Source: Calycina herbarum (lineage: Eukaryota; Ascomycota; Leotiomycetes; Helotiales; Pezizellaceae). Taken from it: DNA of 64,000 nucleotides. The number at the start of each line of letters is the position of its first letter. Position 1 is the stretch's first letter. This document shows, piece after piece, positions 1-10,904 of the stretch. Where the stretch lies: contig LLEY01000001.1 in assembly GCA_001414485.1 (NCBI GenBank), positions 744,001 to 808,000 of the forward strand, given 5' to 3'. The position numbers and the translations under genes are program-made. The notes beneath the pieces are model-generated. The model was not told where the DNA came from and made no database searches. It saw only the letters and a list, made by a program, of their open reading frames with translations.

Positions 1-395
1 ATCTTTCCGTCCTTATTCTTATTCTTAAAGAAGTCCTCTAAATATAGCTAAGCCTATTCTAACGCTGATCCTCTAAGGTAGGAGATGGCGAAGATGGTTT
101 ATGAATTATAATTGCCTTCGAATTTATTAGAATTAAAGTTAAAGTAGATGTCTATTTAAAGAAGAAATGAGTCTAGTTCCTTTCGCTTCCTGTGATACGT
201 ATCTAACATCTTAACTTTAATAGTTTTAAGTGCTTCGACCTTATAGGGCTCGGGGGTGTCCGGCATACTAACATTATCGTCGTTCCTAGCTAAGTATATA
301 CTAGCAGGTGTTTATCTAGTAGTACTTCCAGACGTTCCTACGATATTAGTTCGACTAGCATTCGAGCTAGCTGCGGCGGGGGTTGCTAGGGCCAT
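1..395 (-). pseudogene. Ty3/gypsy gag relic, truncated by the window edge
   Basis: Read on the minus strand from the ATG at 395, one frame gives a recognisable retrotransposon gag. A stretch KRKELDSFLL is followed by IDIYFNFNSN and then AISYLRGSALE, the pattern of the gag capsid region of fungal gypsy elements. The frame is interrupted by TAA and TAG codons where Gln or Trp is expected (for example just after SFLL and after GSALE), which fits C-to-T change by RIP. The 5' LTR of the same element lies directly upstream at 427-872. Pol and the other LTR would be to the left, outside the window. It is not functional as read. Confidence 0.72.
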
Positions 396-426
396 GGCGA
401 CTGAACTTCTAAGCAGGTGCTTAAAG

Positions 427-872
427 TGTAACGAAACTTAAACGAACTAAACAAAGATGACTAAGTCTCGAAGGTTAGTATATAGATAAGAAGTACAGAT
501 GCGCCGGGTTGTTTACTTAGAAGTGAACTCGTTACTTATATTAAAGATATTAAACAAGATAATAAGATTAATAACTAAAGTTGAGCACGAAGCTCCTATC
601 TAATAGCAGACGTGCCAGTATATATAGAATCTCTCGTGCCACCTAGATCCCTATATAAGCCTAGATCCCTAGATCCCTCTGGATCCCCTAAGGGATCTAA
701 GGGGATCTATTACGTGACTACCAACGGTTATCTAATAGTGAGATCCTGGAATACCTAAATGCCTTTGTATTACTGATTCCCTCCTATGTTACCTTCCATT
801 TCCTGGATATCGTGCCTTGTCCTGTCAGAGCGCCGTCTGGACTACTTACCACATATAACGTGATTCGTGACA
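427..872 (-). repeat. 5' LTR of the gypsy relic
   Basis: On the minus strand this starts TGTCACGAATCACG and ends TTTCGTTACA, giving TG...CA ends with imperfect terminal inversion. About 115 bases near its 3' end (439-554) match 2497-2620 on the plus strand, with mostly C-to-T type differences. That second copy is a solo LTR starting TGTTACGAATCACG, so the boundaries are supported by comparing two copies. Inside are short CTAGATCCCT direct repeats (643-678) and a small AGATCCCT...AGGGATCT palindrome (671-698). Confidence 0.7.
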
Positions 873-1233
873 CTGGCAGCTACGACCTCTGTTTCAGCAC
901 CTAGTAGACCTATAATACGATTCAGTAGACTCTCAAATTACAGCTGTTGTTCCTATTCCCACGGAGTCTTGGCTGGGCTATGTTCACGAGTTGGTAGAAC
1001 ACAAATTGGAAGGCAACAATATGCTAAATACTCTTACTATCTACTGCAGACAGATTTGGAACCGTAATCCCCCGCTACCTTCACCGTATCTACAACTAAT
1101 TCCGCCGCACCTGGTACCAATATCATCAACTTGCGAAAGAGCTGGTATACATATCAGTTTTCGAATGTTTATCGAAAAGGTCATAGATTACATAAATATG
1201 AAGGACTTTGATCCAGATAGGTATCCACTTTGA
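873..1233 (+). pseudogene. F-box-like gene relic (C-terminal part)
   Basis: The frame ending at 1233 encodes PPHLVPISSTCERAGIH then ISFRMFIEK. This matches the C-terminus of the intact F-box-like gene at 3550-4899, which has PPHLQPTFSACAKVGIR then IEFRMFLEE. Upstream sequence is in other frames and has no clear start, and the gypsy LTR abuts it at 872. I read it as the tail of a paralogue cut by the retrotransposon insertion. The N-terminal F-box is not present in the window. Confidence 0.55.
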
Positions 1234-1761
1234 AGAATGAATCGCGGGGGATGGTGGTGGTTTCATGACTAAACAGTCTCGAGGAGTGAAATAGACATGC
1301 ACCGTTATTTTTTCTCCTTCAAATTCAAGCTTCAGGAGACTTCTTTGAAAGAACCTTACAAAAGGAATTTTCAATGACAAGTGTGTTTTGAAATCTCGAG
1401 TGTAAAACAAATCAAATTCAACACATATCCTCATCGGGGTCTGCTTTCTTCTTTAACTTGAGAACTAACCAATGTTATATCATGACTTAACAGTAAGTCT
1501 AGTATTACCAACTATTAAACAATTGAAGAATGTTCTAGAATTTCTAGGAGAATAGAGTATTAAATACTTCATTGAATAGCAGTTATTAGATAGAGATATT
1601 CGAGAAGTATTTGAGTTGGAAAAATGAAGTATAGATAATAGGACTTTTATATCTATTTTCTCTTAGCCGAGTTAGAAGAATATAAGCTACAGGTATTCTA
1701 CTCTCGATATATTTGGTAGCTTAGTATTAAATACTAGGTTTATTTATATCTATCTATCTTA
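1234..1761. other. Gene-free AT-rich stretch
   Basis: I see no coding frame with family resemblance and no clear repeat boundaries here. The sequence becomes more AT-rich towards 1500-1750. Confidence 0.5.
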
Positions 1762-2206
1762 GTGAAATCAATCGCTCTGCCTAGCCTAGCCTAGCCTATA
1801 GGCTAATCAAGGCAACCCAACTCTCTAGGCTAGACATGGAAGGCTAACACTCAAATAGAATAGGCAAAGGAAGGCTAGGAGAAGACTCCGATAAGGCCAG
1901 GATAGATTGAGCTAATTGAAAACTAGAGCAGGTGAGGAGAAGCGAGAATAATCCCCGAACAATCTGACTTTGAGACAGAAACCTTTGATTTGTACCCTAT
2001 CTACTTTATACCTTCTTTGCCTAACTCCGCCTGTTATACTTTAAGAAAGAGGAAGGTAAGAAACACCTATTAGACTAGGCTAGACAAAGCTATCTAAGTA
2101 ATTAATTAGCAAAGAAAGGCTGACATAGGTAAAAAGAGAGAAATTATAGAGAAAGAAGAGAATAGACTGACGATGCTAAGAGGCTAGGCAGAGCTATTGA
2201 TTTCAC
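1762..2206. mobile_element. MITE with TA target duplication (445 bp)
   Basis: The left end GTGAAATCAATCGCTCTG and the right end, read in reverse complement as GTGAAATCAATAGCTCTG, form terminal inverted repeats that continue through CCTAGCCT, about 26 bp with one mismatch. Each end is bordered by TA (1760-1761 and 2207-2208), as for Tc1/mariner-type insertions. The interior is rich in AGGCTA-like words and has no transposase frame, so it is non-autonomous. Confidence 0.72.
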
Positions 2207-2211
2207 TAGTC

Positions 2212-2620
2212 TGTTACGAATCACGTGCTAGTATATAAAGAATAAAGTCTAGACAGCGCTCTAATAGAACAAGTATATTAATAGCTCTTATAGTAAATAG
2301 GGATTAGTTAAGCTAGCTAAACGATCTAAGGATTCTCTTATATTAAAAGTTATATAATAGTTAAAGCTTATGAAAGCTTTACTTAGAGCTTAGAATCTTA
2401 GAATCTAGAAATATAAAGATTCTATATATAACTAGTATATCTACTATAAGATAGATGCTCTATACTTAACTTAGTTTATTAATTATATTATCTTATTTAA
2501 TATCTTTAATATAAGTAACAAGTTTACTTCTAAGTAAATAATAATAATAGTCTATCTTCTTTACTATATACTAATCTTCGAACTCGATATCTTTATTTGT
2601 TAGATATCGGTTTCGTTATA
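2212..2620 (+). repeat. Solo LTR of the gypsy family, with TSD
   Basis: It begins TGTTACGAATCACGTG and ends TTTCGTTATA, the terminal CA apparently changed to TA by RIP. The flanking five bases TAGTC are identical on both sides (2207-2211 and 2621-2625). It matches the LTR at 427-872 in inverted orientation. A TATATAAAG at about 2233 is a plausible LTR promoter TATA box. No internal region follows, so this is most likely a solo LTR left after LTR-LTR recombination. Confidence 0.75.
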
Positions 2621-2625
2621 TAGTC

Positions 2626-3549
2626 TATCTTACTTATTATTCTAAATTTCAAAAACAATTTAGTTTAAACTTCTAAGTAAATATCTCAAGTTATTCAAAG
2701 TACTTATATCTAGAGTAAAATAAACTACCTTAGATAGTTAGAATAACAAGCTATATAGACAGGTACGAGCATAGCCGCTTTTTCTATCTACCTCGAAGTT
2801 AAGTTACTCTAAGCTATAAAAGCCTAATACTCTACTCTACTCTAATTAATCTAATTTTTATTCTACTTTACTCAAATCTACTCTACTTAAGAGGAACTCT
2901 AAGTTACTCTAAGTAATTAAGTAATTTGTTATTACGCTGTTTACAAAACGCCTAGATAGAATTAGTCAATTTCAAATAACTGGTTAGTAAAGCATATTAT
3001 ATCACGTCGTCTGTTTCAACAACATTTAATGATCCTCTGTAACCAGACAGGTCAAATACAGCTCTATACTATATTCCAGCTTTTAATATCTTACATCAAC
3101 GCCTTACCTCGTCTAAGCAAGGTTGAGAAAAACATTACTATTAGCACCTCTATATTGTTCTCAGCTATATGCAACCATGAGAAAGAAATCCAGTGACTAA
3201 CTACTTGTTCAAGCAGCCTTTCTGGAATAATAATTTTCTTTATGCCTAGAATTCAGTTAAGGCGGGCATATTACAGTTTAGACTATTAAGTTAATCTCAG
3301 CAGCATGCCCTTTGGCTATTACCTTCACTAACATATAAGCTGATACCATTATGTACTTCACCTTATAATGAAGTACAATCGTTGTCTGAATATTCACCTT
3401 AGCTTTGGCATTATGAAGTGACGCTTATTTTTGACCAGGCTCGTGCATTATCATCTATTTCAACAAGTCTCTCACACACAAGTTTCTACTTCTAACGAAG
3501 CTCTTCAACAGAAACGCCCAAAACATTTTCCTCAGCGACTGCAGCAAAT
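2626..3549. other. AT-rich intergenic, upstream of F-box gene
   Basis: Strongly AT-rich to about 2990, with CTCTACT-type low-complexity words at 2830-2960. From about 3000 the composition becomes ordinary. A short inverted pair GTACTTCA/TGAAGTAC lies around 3353-3376. The last 200 bases probably hold the promoter and 5' UTR of the gene starting at 3550. Confidence 0.5.
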
Positions 3550-4899
3550 ATGCTCCTTCAGAAGCTTCCAAACGAATTAGTTGAGCAAGTCATCTTTTGG
3601 TATTTATTGGAAGAATGGGACCACGACGTCAATGTCCGCCAGAAAACCAATTACAAGACCGCTCTTGGCCTCATGTTGACTTGTCGAACACTCTATGAGC
3701 TTGTTTTGCCTATTCTCTACGAGCATGTCCATATTGGCTATTCCCGTACGAAATCATTGCCGGCCCTCGATTCTTTGGATTCTTACGGTGAAAACGTTCG
3801 CTCTCTCGATGTCAACAACCAAAGTCTTGCCTTAAACTACGGAAAACGCGTACCGGTAGTTCTTGGAAAGCTTCCTAAGTTGCAAAAATGTACCATAACT
3901 TGTCCAGTCATCAGGAAAAACCTTTTTTGTATGCAAACTCTGGTGAAGCTAGTGGTGGACCAACCATGTAGCCTCGAGACTTCAGAAATAAGCCAACTCC
4001 TATCATTTCCAAGTCTTCGGTTCTTGGAATTCAAGGACCTTTGGACACACTGGACTAGCAGAGTTCTTTACCCTGATGTAGTGTACCCCCAAAATACAGT
4101 TCTTCAGTCACTCAAAGTCATACAGCACGATGCCGGCGATGGAGTCGATATCCCAGCACTGAAAACAATCATCGCACATTGCAAGAATTTGAAAGTTTTG
4201 CACTGCCCTCTTACGCTTGATCCACGTACGGAGCAATATACATTGTCACCATCAAGGATTTTGCCCACGATTATTCCTGTATTCGCAACACTTGTTACTC
4301 TAAATCTGTATGATTTGTTGTTGGATAGTAAGTGGGGGTGGGAGAGACATGATGGAAATAGACTAGATCTAAGTGTGTTTACTGCACTTCGGAGCCTTGT
4401 CACGGATTCACGGTTGCTACTGCCTCCTGTTCATGATTTATCACCCAGGGAGGGTCTCTATACATTGCTCCCAAGCTCGCTGGAATATCTAAGTGTAAGT
4501 TAAGGAAACACTTCGGTAATCTTGTCACGCAACTAACGTCTTGCCTGCCAGCTATCTTTCACCATGATACAATCCAAAGTCTTCCTCCACCCCGGAAAGC
4601 AAAAACTCCCATTCAACCTTTCGAGTCACGCATCGAAAGTCGCCAAGCATGTGGAAGGTTCATTTCGATGGATGACTGAACTTGCAGACCAAAAGGCATC
4701 TTGTAACTCATCGCTCAGTACTCTCACTCTCACCGGTTATCCATTCCAATTCCCTGGTATTCAACCTAAATATGGGAACATATCGACACCGCCACATTTG
4801 CAACCGACATTTTCAGCTTGCGCAAAAGTCGGAATTAGAATTGAGTTTCGGATGTTCCTTGAAGAGTTGGAACGAACACTTCAGTCTTATGACCTTTGA
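3550..4899 (+). CDS. F-box-like protein
   Basis: Two exons, 3550-4494 and 4552-4899, encode 430 residues. The 57-nt intron has donor GTAAGT, branch CTAAC and acceptor CAG, and splicing joins the frames in phase 0 (...SLEYLS then LSFTMIQSK). The N-terminus LQKLPNELVEQVI followed by LMLTCRTLYELVLPILY is an F-box-type start, with Leu-rich repeat-like strands afterwards (NVRSLDVNN, LQSLKVI, LVTLNLYDL). F-box proteins usually bring substrates to SCF ubiquitin ligases, but the substrate here cannot be told. A relic of a paralogue is at 873-1233. The ATG is chosen because the F-box starts directly after it. Confidence 0.75.
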
Positions 4900-5614
4900 A
4901 GTAGCTTCCCTTGATTGGTAATCTTTCTTTCGTTGGTTCATGGGAGGTTTAAGAAGGGTGTCTTTGAGCCTCGGGGAGTAAGTACGTAACTAAATTGATT
5001 ACTTTTTACCAGCCGTTGCTGCTGAGCCACTTTTTATTCCGTGCTTTCAAGCTCTAAGAATATCATTTTTACCTACTATCCCCAAAATACTGAAAGAAAT
5101 CTCCCATTTTAGATAGAGAACAGTTTTCCGTGGTAGTGCGAGATGGTATCGTATCATCCACCGCTTTAGAGATTTAATGTCTGGGAAGCGAGAAAAATGG
5201 GCATCACTCTGTTCAACTTTGATTTAGATTATGCTAAACAGTCAAGCATAACTAGGTTGGTTTTGAATCATTAACTTTTGCTACTATTTGATATAAACCC
5301 TTAACCATTAAAAGTCGTCCTTCTCGTAAGAGATCTGAGAATTACTCTGCGTACACTTACCTTTCCTTGGATTGTGCGAAACAATCTAGGGTACTGGAAA
5401 GTATTCTTCTAGAAGGTTTGGAAGAATTAAAAGGCTAAATTCTTGATTCTCCTAAACCTTCCCAGAGAATCTCCATAACGGTCCCAAAATTATTGAATAA
5501 TAAGAAATGAAATGTTGATGTACGCAGAGGGTCTCTTACAATCTTGTCCTACGGGTGTACACACAAAACGACGAAAAGTACACAGAGTATTTGCTGGGTC
5601 TCTTACTCTGGGTA
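4900..5614. other. Intergenic, 3' side of the F-box gene
   Basis: No supported gene. Ordinary to AT-rich composition with no family resemblance in any frame. Confidence 0.45.
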
Positions 5615-6118
5615 CAGTGAGTTGCGAGTTAAGCTTGAATTTGCCCACTTTTTTTTATTAAGGCTTTCTCCCTCTTTTCTTTAGAAGACAGAAAATAAAA
5701 ATACTCTAAAAGAGACGAGGCCTAGCTAGAAAGAAGCGCTATATCTAATTATCTCTCTTCTATATAATTTATTAATTTAAAGTAAGTATAATAAAAGTAA
5801 ACTAAAAGATAAATAATTCTTAAAACAACTCCTTTTCTTGAATTTTTTTTCACTACCCTTGTATGGTCGACAAGCTATGCTAAGACCCTATAAAAATCAA
5901 GATATATATAAAATTGTTTGTTTTTATCCTATAAAGTTCATAGAGTATAAGGGGAGATATAAGCCTCTTCTTTCCTATTCTTATAACTAGTATATCATAT
6001 GTTGTTATTAATTAATAGGTAAAAGAGTGCTTAAAAAGGGGGGAAATCAAGGAATTTTCTTAAAAAGCTCGGATTACAAAAAAAGTGGGCAAATTCAAGC
6101 TTAACTCGCAACTCACTT
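5615..6118. mobile_element. MITE with long TIRs (about 504 bp)
   Basis: The left arm starts CAGTGAGTTGCGAGTTAAGC and continues through CTTGAATTTGCCCAC into a T-run. The right arm at 6076-6118 is its reverse complement over about 40 bp. TA precedes the left end (5613-5614); the right flank is TT, so one copy of the target TA or the outermost base has changed. CAGT ends are typical of pogo/Fot1-like elements. The interior is AT-rich and has no transposase. Confidence 0.72.
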
Positions 6119-7263
6119 TTTGCGCTATGGGAAAGTCTGGTGACCAAAAACATTCTTTTTTTCGCCTGTAGAGAACTGGACAAAGACTTGTACTTGATTC
6201 AACTGTATATCTAATTTCGACAGAATTAAATCCTTTATCTTTGGTTTTAATCCAAAAACTCCCCTCGGTTTGGGAATAAGATACCGTTGGGGAATAAGTT
6301 GGAGTACACCCTTGATACCTGCCAGCTCTGTACAGCCATGTAAGCACCAGCTTTGTCATTTCTCTCTACCTATGATATGTAGGCAAGTGTTCCGCCTCTA
6401 ATTATACTGTGACTGTTGAAGATATAGAATTGAAGAAATTCTGCTGCCTGTTATTTATGATATTAAGAGGAATCGTCACTTGCATCTGCGGGAAACACGG
6501 AAAGAAGTAGCGAGGGGGCATCGACTAAATACATACCCGCCATAAATCTATTCCTCTGGTTCCTTTATCGGTCACATTCTGAAGCTGCTGCTCTCACTTC
6601 CGCTCCGAATTCGAAAGGATTGCATAAAGCCGTGGTACATCTATCAAAGTATTCCTGTGTACAATACTGGCATATGTCAGGCTAGCAAACGATTACTTAT
6701 AAAAGGACTTACAGCTCCAAAACTCTCCATTCATCAGAATCAAGCGACGTATGAATGGCAGTGAGAAGCCTGGGCCAAGCTGACGGAAGCCTAACAAAGC
6801 CGTGGCAGAATGAATGTGCAGGAAGCTAAACCAAAACTTGAGCAGAGACCTTCTTGTTTTTTTTAATAGTGGGTACTGTTATGAGGGATCCAAAGAAACG
6901 AAGAGTTTAGATTCGAGGGTATATGTGGTTTCGACAGTAAACGCCCACTCCCGCTTTTCTAGTTACTTGAGTAACCAGGGTGGAGTATTCGACAGTATAA
7001 TCTAACCCCGCCCTGAATTCCGAGCTCTTCCCCCACGTATTCTTTGCTTGATCACTGTTCAACAAGAAAGCATCAATTTTTCGTTTTCTTTTCATCTTAA
7101 TGAATAAAAACCCAAAAAGTTGACTTCTGGCTATTGATCTTATATATACGTATCACATTACAAAATCCACTATTTACTATCCAAACCTATCTTATCATAC
7201 ACATAACCACTAGGTATAAATCACCCACTCCCCACCACTTCCCCATCAATCCTATCCACCTCA
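6119..7263. other. Intergenic, downstream of the activator gene
   Basis: No gene recognised. Sequence just below 7264 is the likely 3' UTR of the minus-strand activator. A motif around 6935-6945 (GACAGTAAACGCCC) recurs in similar form near 39146-39160, possibly a short dispersed repeat. Confidence 0.4.
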
Positions 7264-10155
7264 TCAACCCTCCATCAAGCTCCCCACCCCCGTCCTCCTA
7301 TCTTCAGCAGCACTCAAAGCCTGTAATATTTGCCCCGCCTCAATCCCCTCATTCTCATCCCCATTCCCATTTCCAATCCCAGCCTGCATCCCAAATCCCC
7401 CTCCAGCACCCATCCCTATCGCACCCAGTCCCGAGCCGTCGAAAAACGTAGTCACCTCGGCATTAGAGTTCGCAACTAGTTGTTGGAAGACGTTATTAGG
7501 TTGTAAAGGATCCGGTTCCTGACAGAAGGAGTAGAAATCCTGATTCATGTTTGCGCGATCTGTGAAGCCTAGATTTAGGAGGGATTGGTCCCAGTTGTCG
7601 CTCCTATTGGGGTGCATTAGTCTCGGTTCGTACAATCAAATAGATACGATTTGCAGAACAAAAAAGAATGATCTGACTTACCACTCCATAGCATCCAAGG
7701 CCGCAAACTCGTTGGCTAGAGGATCCGTATCGTTATCAGATATAACCGAAATATTGCTCCTTATTGGATCCAGTGTAACATCCGTAGAAGCAAAACTCAA
7801 TCTGGAAGCCTGTCTCGGATTAATATTTGACATAGCGGGAGGGGCCTGGGCTGTAGAGGGATCGTTTCGTATAGTTGCTCGAACATCTTGATACATAGGC
7901 GGTAAGGGGAGGCCATGGCCCGATGACCTGCCAAAAGACTGTGATCTTTGAACAACAGACTGTTGAGGTCTCATTGTATGGCTCATAGTCCGAGGACGTT
8001 TCGTTCCGCCGGAAATGAAGAATTGAGGACTATATGCACCGGGGATTTCAAAGCCTGTTTGGGGTGTTGTGGCGGATACCGGTGCTTCGGTTGTTGGGTT
8101 CATGCCGTTGATGAGGTCAAATGCGACTTCGCTTTGCCGACGTGCTTGGGTGGATGGCTTTTGGAGAACCGAGTCTCGTAATGAATCGAATGCTGACCAT
8201 GCAGGTTCCATGGCATCCAGGCAGATATCGAGATTGTGTTTCCAGTCGTTGATCACAATGTGAGTATTTTCTATGCTGCCACGGACCTCGCTAACGATAT
8301 CGTAGGCGCTCTTGACAAAATATTCATAGGTGGGTGGCACAATTAGCAACCCGAACGTATCTGAGTATCTTTTGAGAAGCTCGGATATCTGACAGGCTGT
8401 CCGTGAAGATGGCTCCAAGTTAACATTTTCTTGGCCAGGGTTGTGAGCAAGCATTTGGGATTTTGCTAGGGTAGTAAAATATGTCGTGTGCAGATGGTAA
8501 TGGTGTGGCAACAGAGAAAGAGCCTTCTCGCTATTTATCAAAGATGAGTCAAAATATAAGGGAGATGACTGCCCCTGACTCCAAATATGAAGCTTTTCCA
8601 GGAGTCTTGTGCTGAGTTGCATATTGGCACCTATAGCATCCGGCGAAGTACATATAGCCTCATTCAAGACCTTTAAAACTTGCACGAGGCGATTGAAGGT
8701 ACTGAGAATGGATGATGGGACGCGAGAACTCCCAGGATTGGTCTTTCTTACAGAAAGACAATCGGTCCAAGGATCCCATTCTTCTAAACCATCCTCGTCA
8801 ATGGGTCCAACCAAATCTATATCATCTGCCCTTAGATGTGGTCGGCGGCCGAGACGAGCAGCTATCAGGGTATCCAGAACAAAGCAGCCTAGGTATACAT
8901 GTTTTGACCTAGATTTGGGTCTATTGAAAGCTGGATCTGAAGGTATGTCTAGTTCGAGGTCAATGGCTGCACGAACAGCTTGGCCAATTAGTGACCAAGC
9001 CCGAGAAAATTGGCCCATTCCCATATTAGCAAGTGTCAAGATGAGAAGTGCTTGAATATGCCCGAGCTCCAATGTGCCCTCCTCGTTCGGTACGAGTGTT
9101 CTGGCATGGGAATAAATTCTCTCCGCCGTCCAAACCATTTCCCGGACAGAGCCTTGGGCACGAGGAATGTTGTTGATGGCCCTATGTTGAAACTTCCCAT
9201 AAGCTATCACTGCCCATAATACGGCATGTGCTCCAGAGCCCGAGGAATTGTGGTTCTGGGAATATTGGTAGGAAGTTCGGAGAAGATCATGTTTCTCGAT
9301 TATGGGCAACCAGGGATGGGTGTAAGAGAAATAAACGTCCAGCAGATTCCAGGTCTCAGAAGGTAATTCTGGTGTCTCGTTTGAGGTGCTTCCACCTTGG
9401 GATGCATGAGAAGCATGTGATATATGAGAGGGCGTGAGAATGGAAGTTGGATCTCTCAATTCACTAGGAACATGGCCATTGTCCCTTGAGTTCATATAAT
9501 CAAGAGAACCAATTTGAGCATTGTCTTGTAAATTTGAATACTCAACACTGGCTTGCTTGTCCCAGCTGGTTGGAGCTGGGGTGTCGGGTGAGTTTCCGAA
9601 AACAGGCCTTCTGATATCCGGAATTTGAGCGTCGGAGTCAAGTCTTTTCCTCTTACTGTTCTCCGCAATGCCAATAGGCTCCAAAGACGAAAGCAGCCTC
9701 TCTAACTCCTGTGAAAGTTGTGATGTGCGCCAAACCCTGACCAGATTTTCCGAGCTCGCCTCGTCATTCCATGCCTTGAGTGGCGTATCCTTTCCATTGT
9801 TCTTTCCCTCCTCGCCTCCATTTAGGTTGAGGGCCTCCAGCATATTATCTTCCACATCTTGTACTTCTCGAATGGCGAGTCCCCAGAGTCGTTCTAACCC
9901 TCGCACATAGCCCTCGGGCAGCCCTCGTTTCTTGACGTTCGCGTCGTATGAACAGGTACTTCCATTCTGCACACAGGTCGAACAACTCGGTTTTTCCCCA
10001 TTGCATTTGTCTTTCCGGCTTCTGCATCTGTCGCATGCCTGAGAAACTCGTTTCCGGGGGCCGCCTTGCTTGCCCTTTTTCGGTTTTCGAATCTCGCCGT
10101 CGTTCTCTCCTCCATCCACTCCCATGGTCTCGTCTCGAGTCGCACCGCCTGCCAT
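7264..10155 (-). CDS. qutA: Zn2Cys6 transcription activator, QutA/QA-1F-like
   Basis: Two exons, 10155-7682 and 7603-7264, encode 937 residues; the 78-nt intron (GTAAGT...AATAG) splits a Trp codon to read DAMEWSDNWDQSLLNLGF. Near residues 40-68 lies a full Zn(II)2Cys6 cluster (ACDRCRSRKDKCNGEKPSC then STC and TCSY), followed by KKRGLPEGYVRGLERLWG. A fungal transcription factor middle domain includes YFSYTHPWLPIIEKHDLLR. In Aspergillus and Neurospora the quinate activator (QutA/QA-1F) sits beside the repressor (QutR/QA-1S); here the divergent neighbour at 10905 is QutR-like. The product is expected to act in the nucleus to switch on quinate use. The identity rests on synteny plus remembered family features; another fungal activator is possible. 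It is somewhat longer than known QutA (about 820 aa). Confidence 0.68.
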
Positions 10156-10904
10156 TCTGGTCTATTGACTTCCACGCCGTCGCCCTTGTCCTCCTCGTCC
10201 TCGTTGATCGGATAGCCCGGTGGGCAGATTCAGCAGGGCACGCATACGGCCCAGAGGTTGAAAGCCCAGTCACCGTAGCTAGGACGGGCTCGCTCTGTTT
10301 TGGTGTTGTCGTTCGCCTTCGTCCAGACAATAGGACTCAATGTAGACTGGCGCCTCTCTTGAGATCTCTTCGCTAGTCGTCTCTTCTCTATCTGGCTCCT
10401 CCGAAATGCGACGTCAAATTTGCTGTGAGGCCAAGGGTAAAGCAAAAGACGGTTCGTCAATTTTCAACCCCGTTACCCCACACTATTATACCTGGGGAAG
10501 AAAGCGGCACTCATCAACCTGGAACTGTACAGCTTTCAATGCGAGTAATTATTATATAGCTTTTTAATCTAGAAGAACTTGAGACTTTTGGAGGATAGCA
10601 AGTTAGTTTTTTAGTAATTTAAAAAGCTTGTTGTTGTCCGCTTTTGCTATACTATGAAGTTGTGCAAGAGGATTTCTCCGGTAGTATATCCAGCGCCGCC
10701 TTTGCCCTCCAAAGTACCCCAGACCTTGCCGGAAAAGTGTTTATCCCCAGCCTTCGCGAAAGTCGTCGGTCCACATTTTCATAACAACTTCAACGAAGAG
10801 ACATTCAACCACCCAGATCTGTGGCGCTACCAAGGAGTATTCTCTAAAGCACCCGATGAATGCCTGGATTACTCGTCTAAATTTCCTGCCTGGCATGATA
10901 TAAA
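10156..10904. promoter_or_regulatory. Divergent promoter region between activator and repressor
   Basis: About 750 bp separates the two divergent starts, so it must hold both promoters. I looked for the palindromic QA-1F/QutA type site (GGRTAA-N-TTATCC) and found no clear match. No convincing coding frame is present. Confidence 0.5.

Noticed and set aside
7547..9910. Plus-strand frames of 60-148 residues inside the activator gene
   Set aside because: Opposite-strand shadows of the Zn2Cys6 gene; low-complexity and without family features.
9845..10376. Frames of 90-160 residues around the activator start
   Set aside because: Overlap the zinc cluster exon in other frames; Arg-rich shadow translations.
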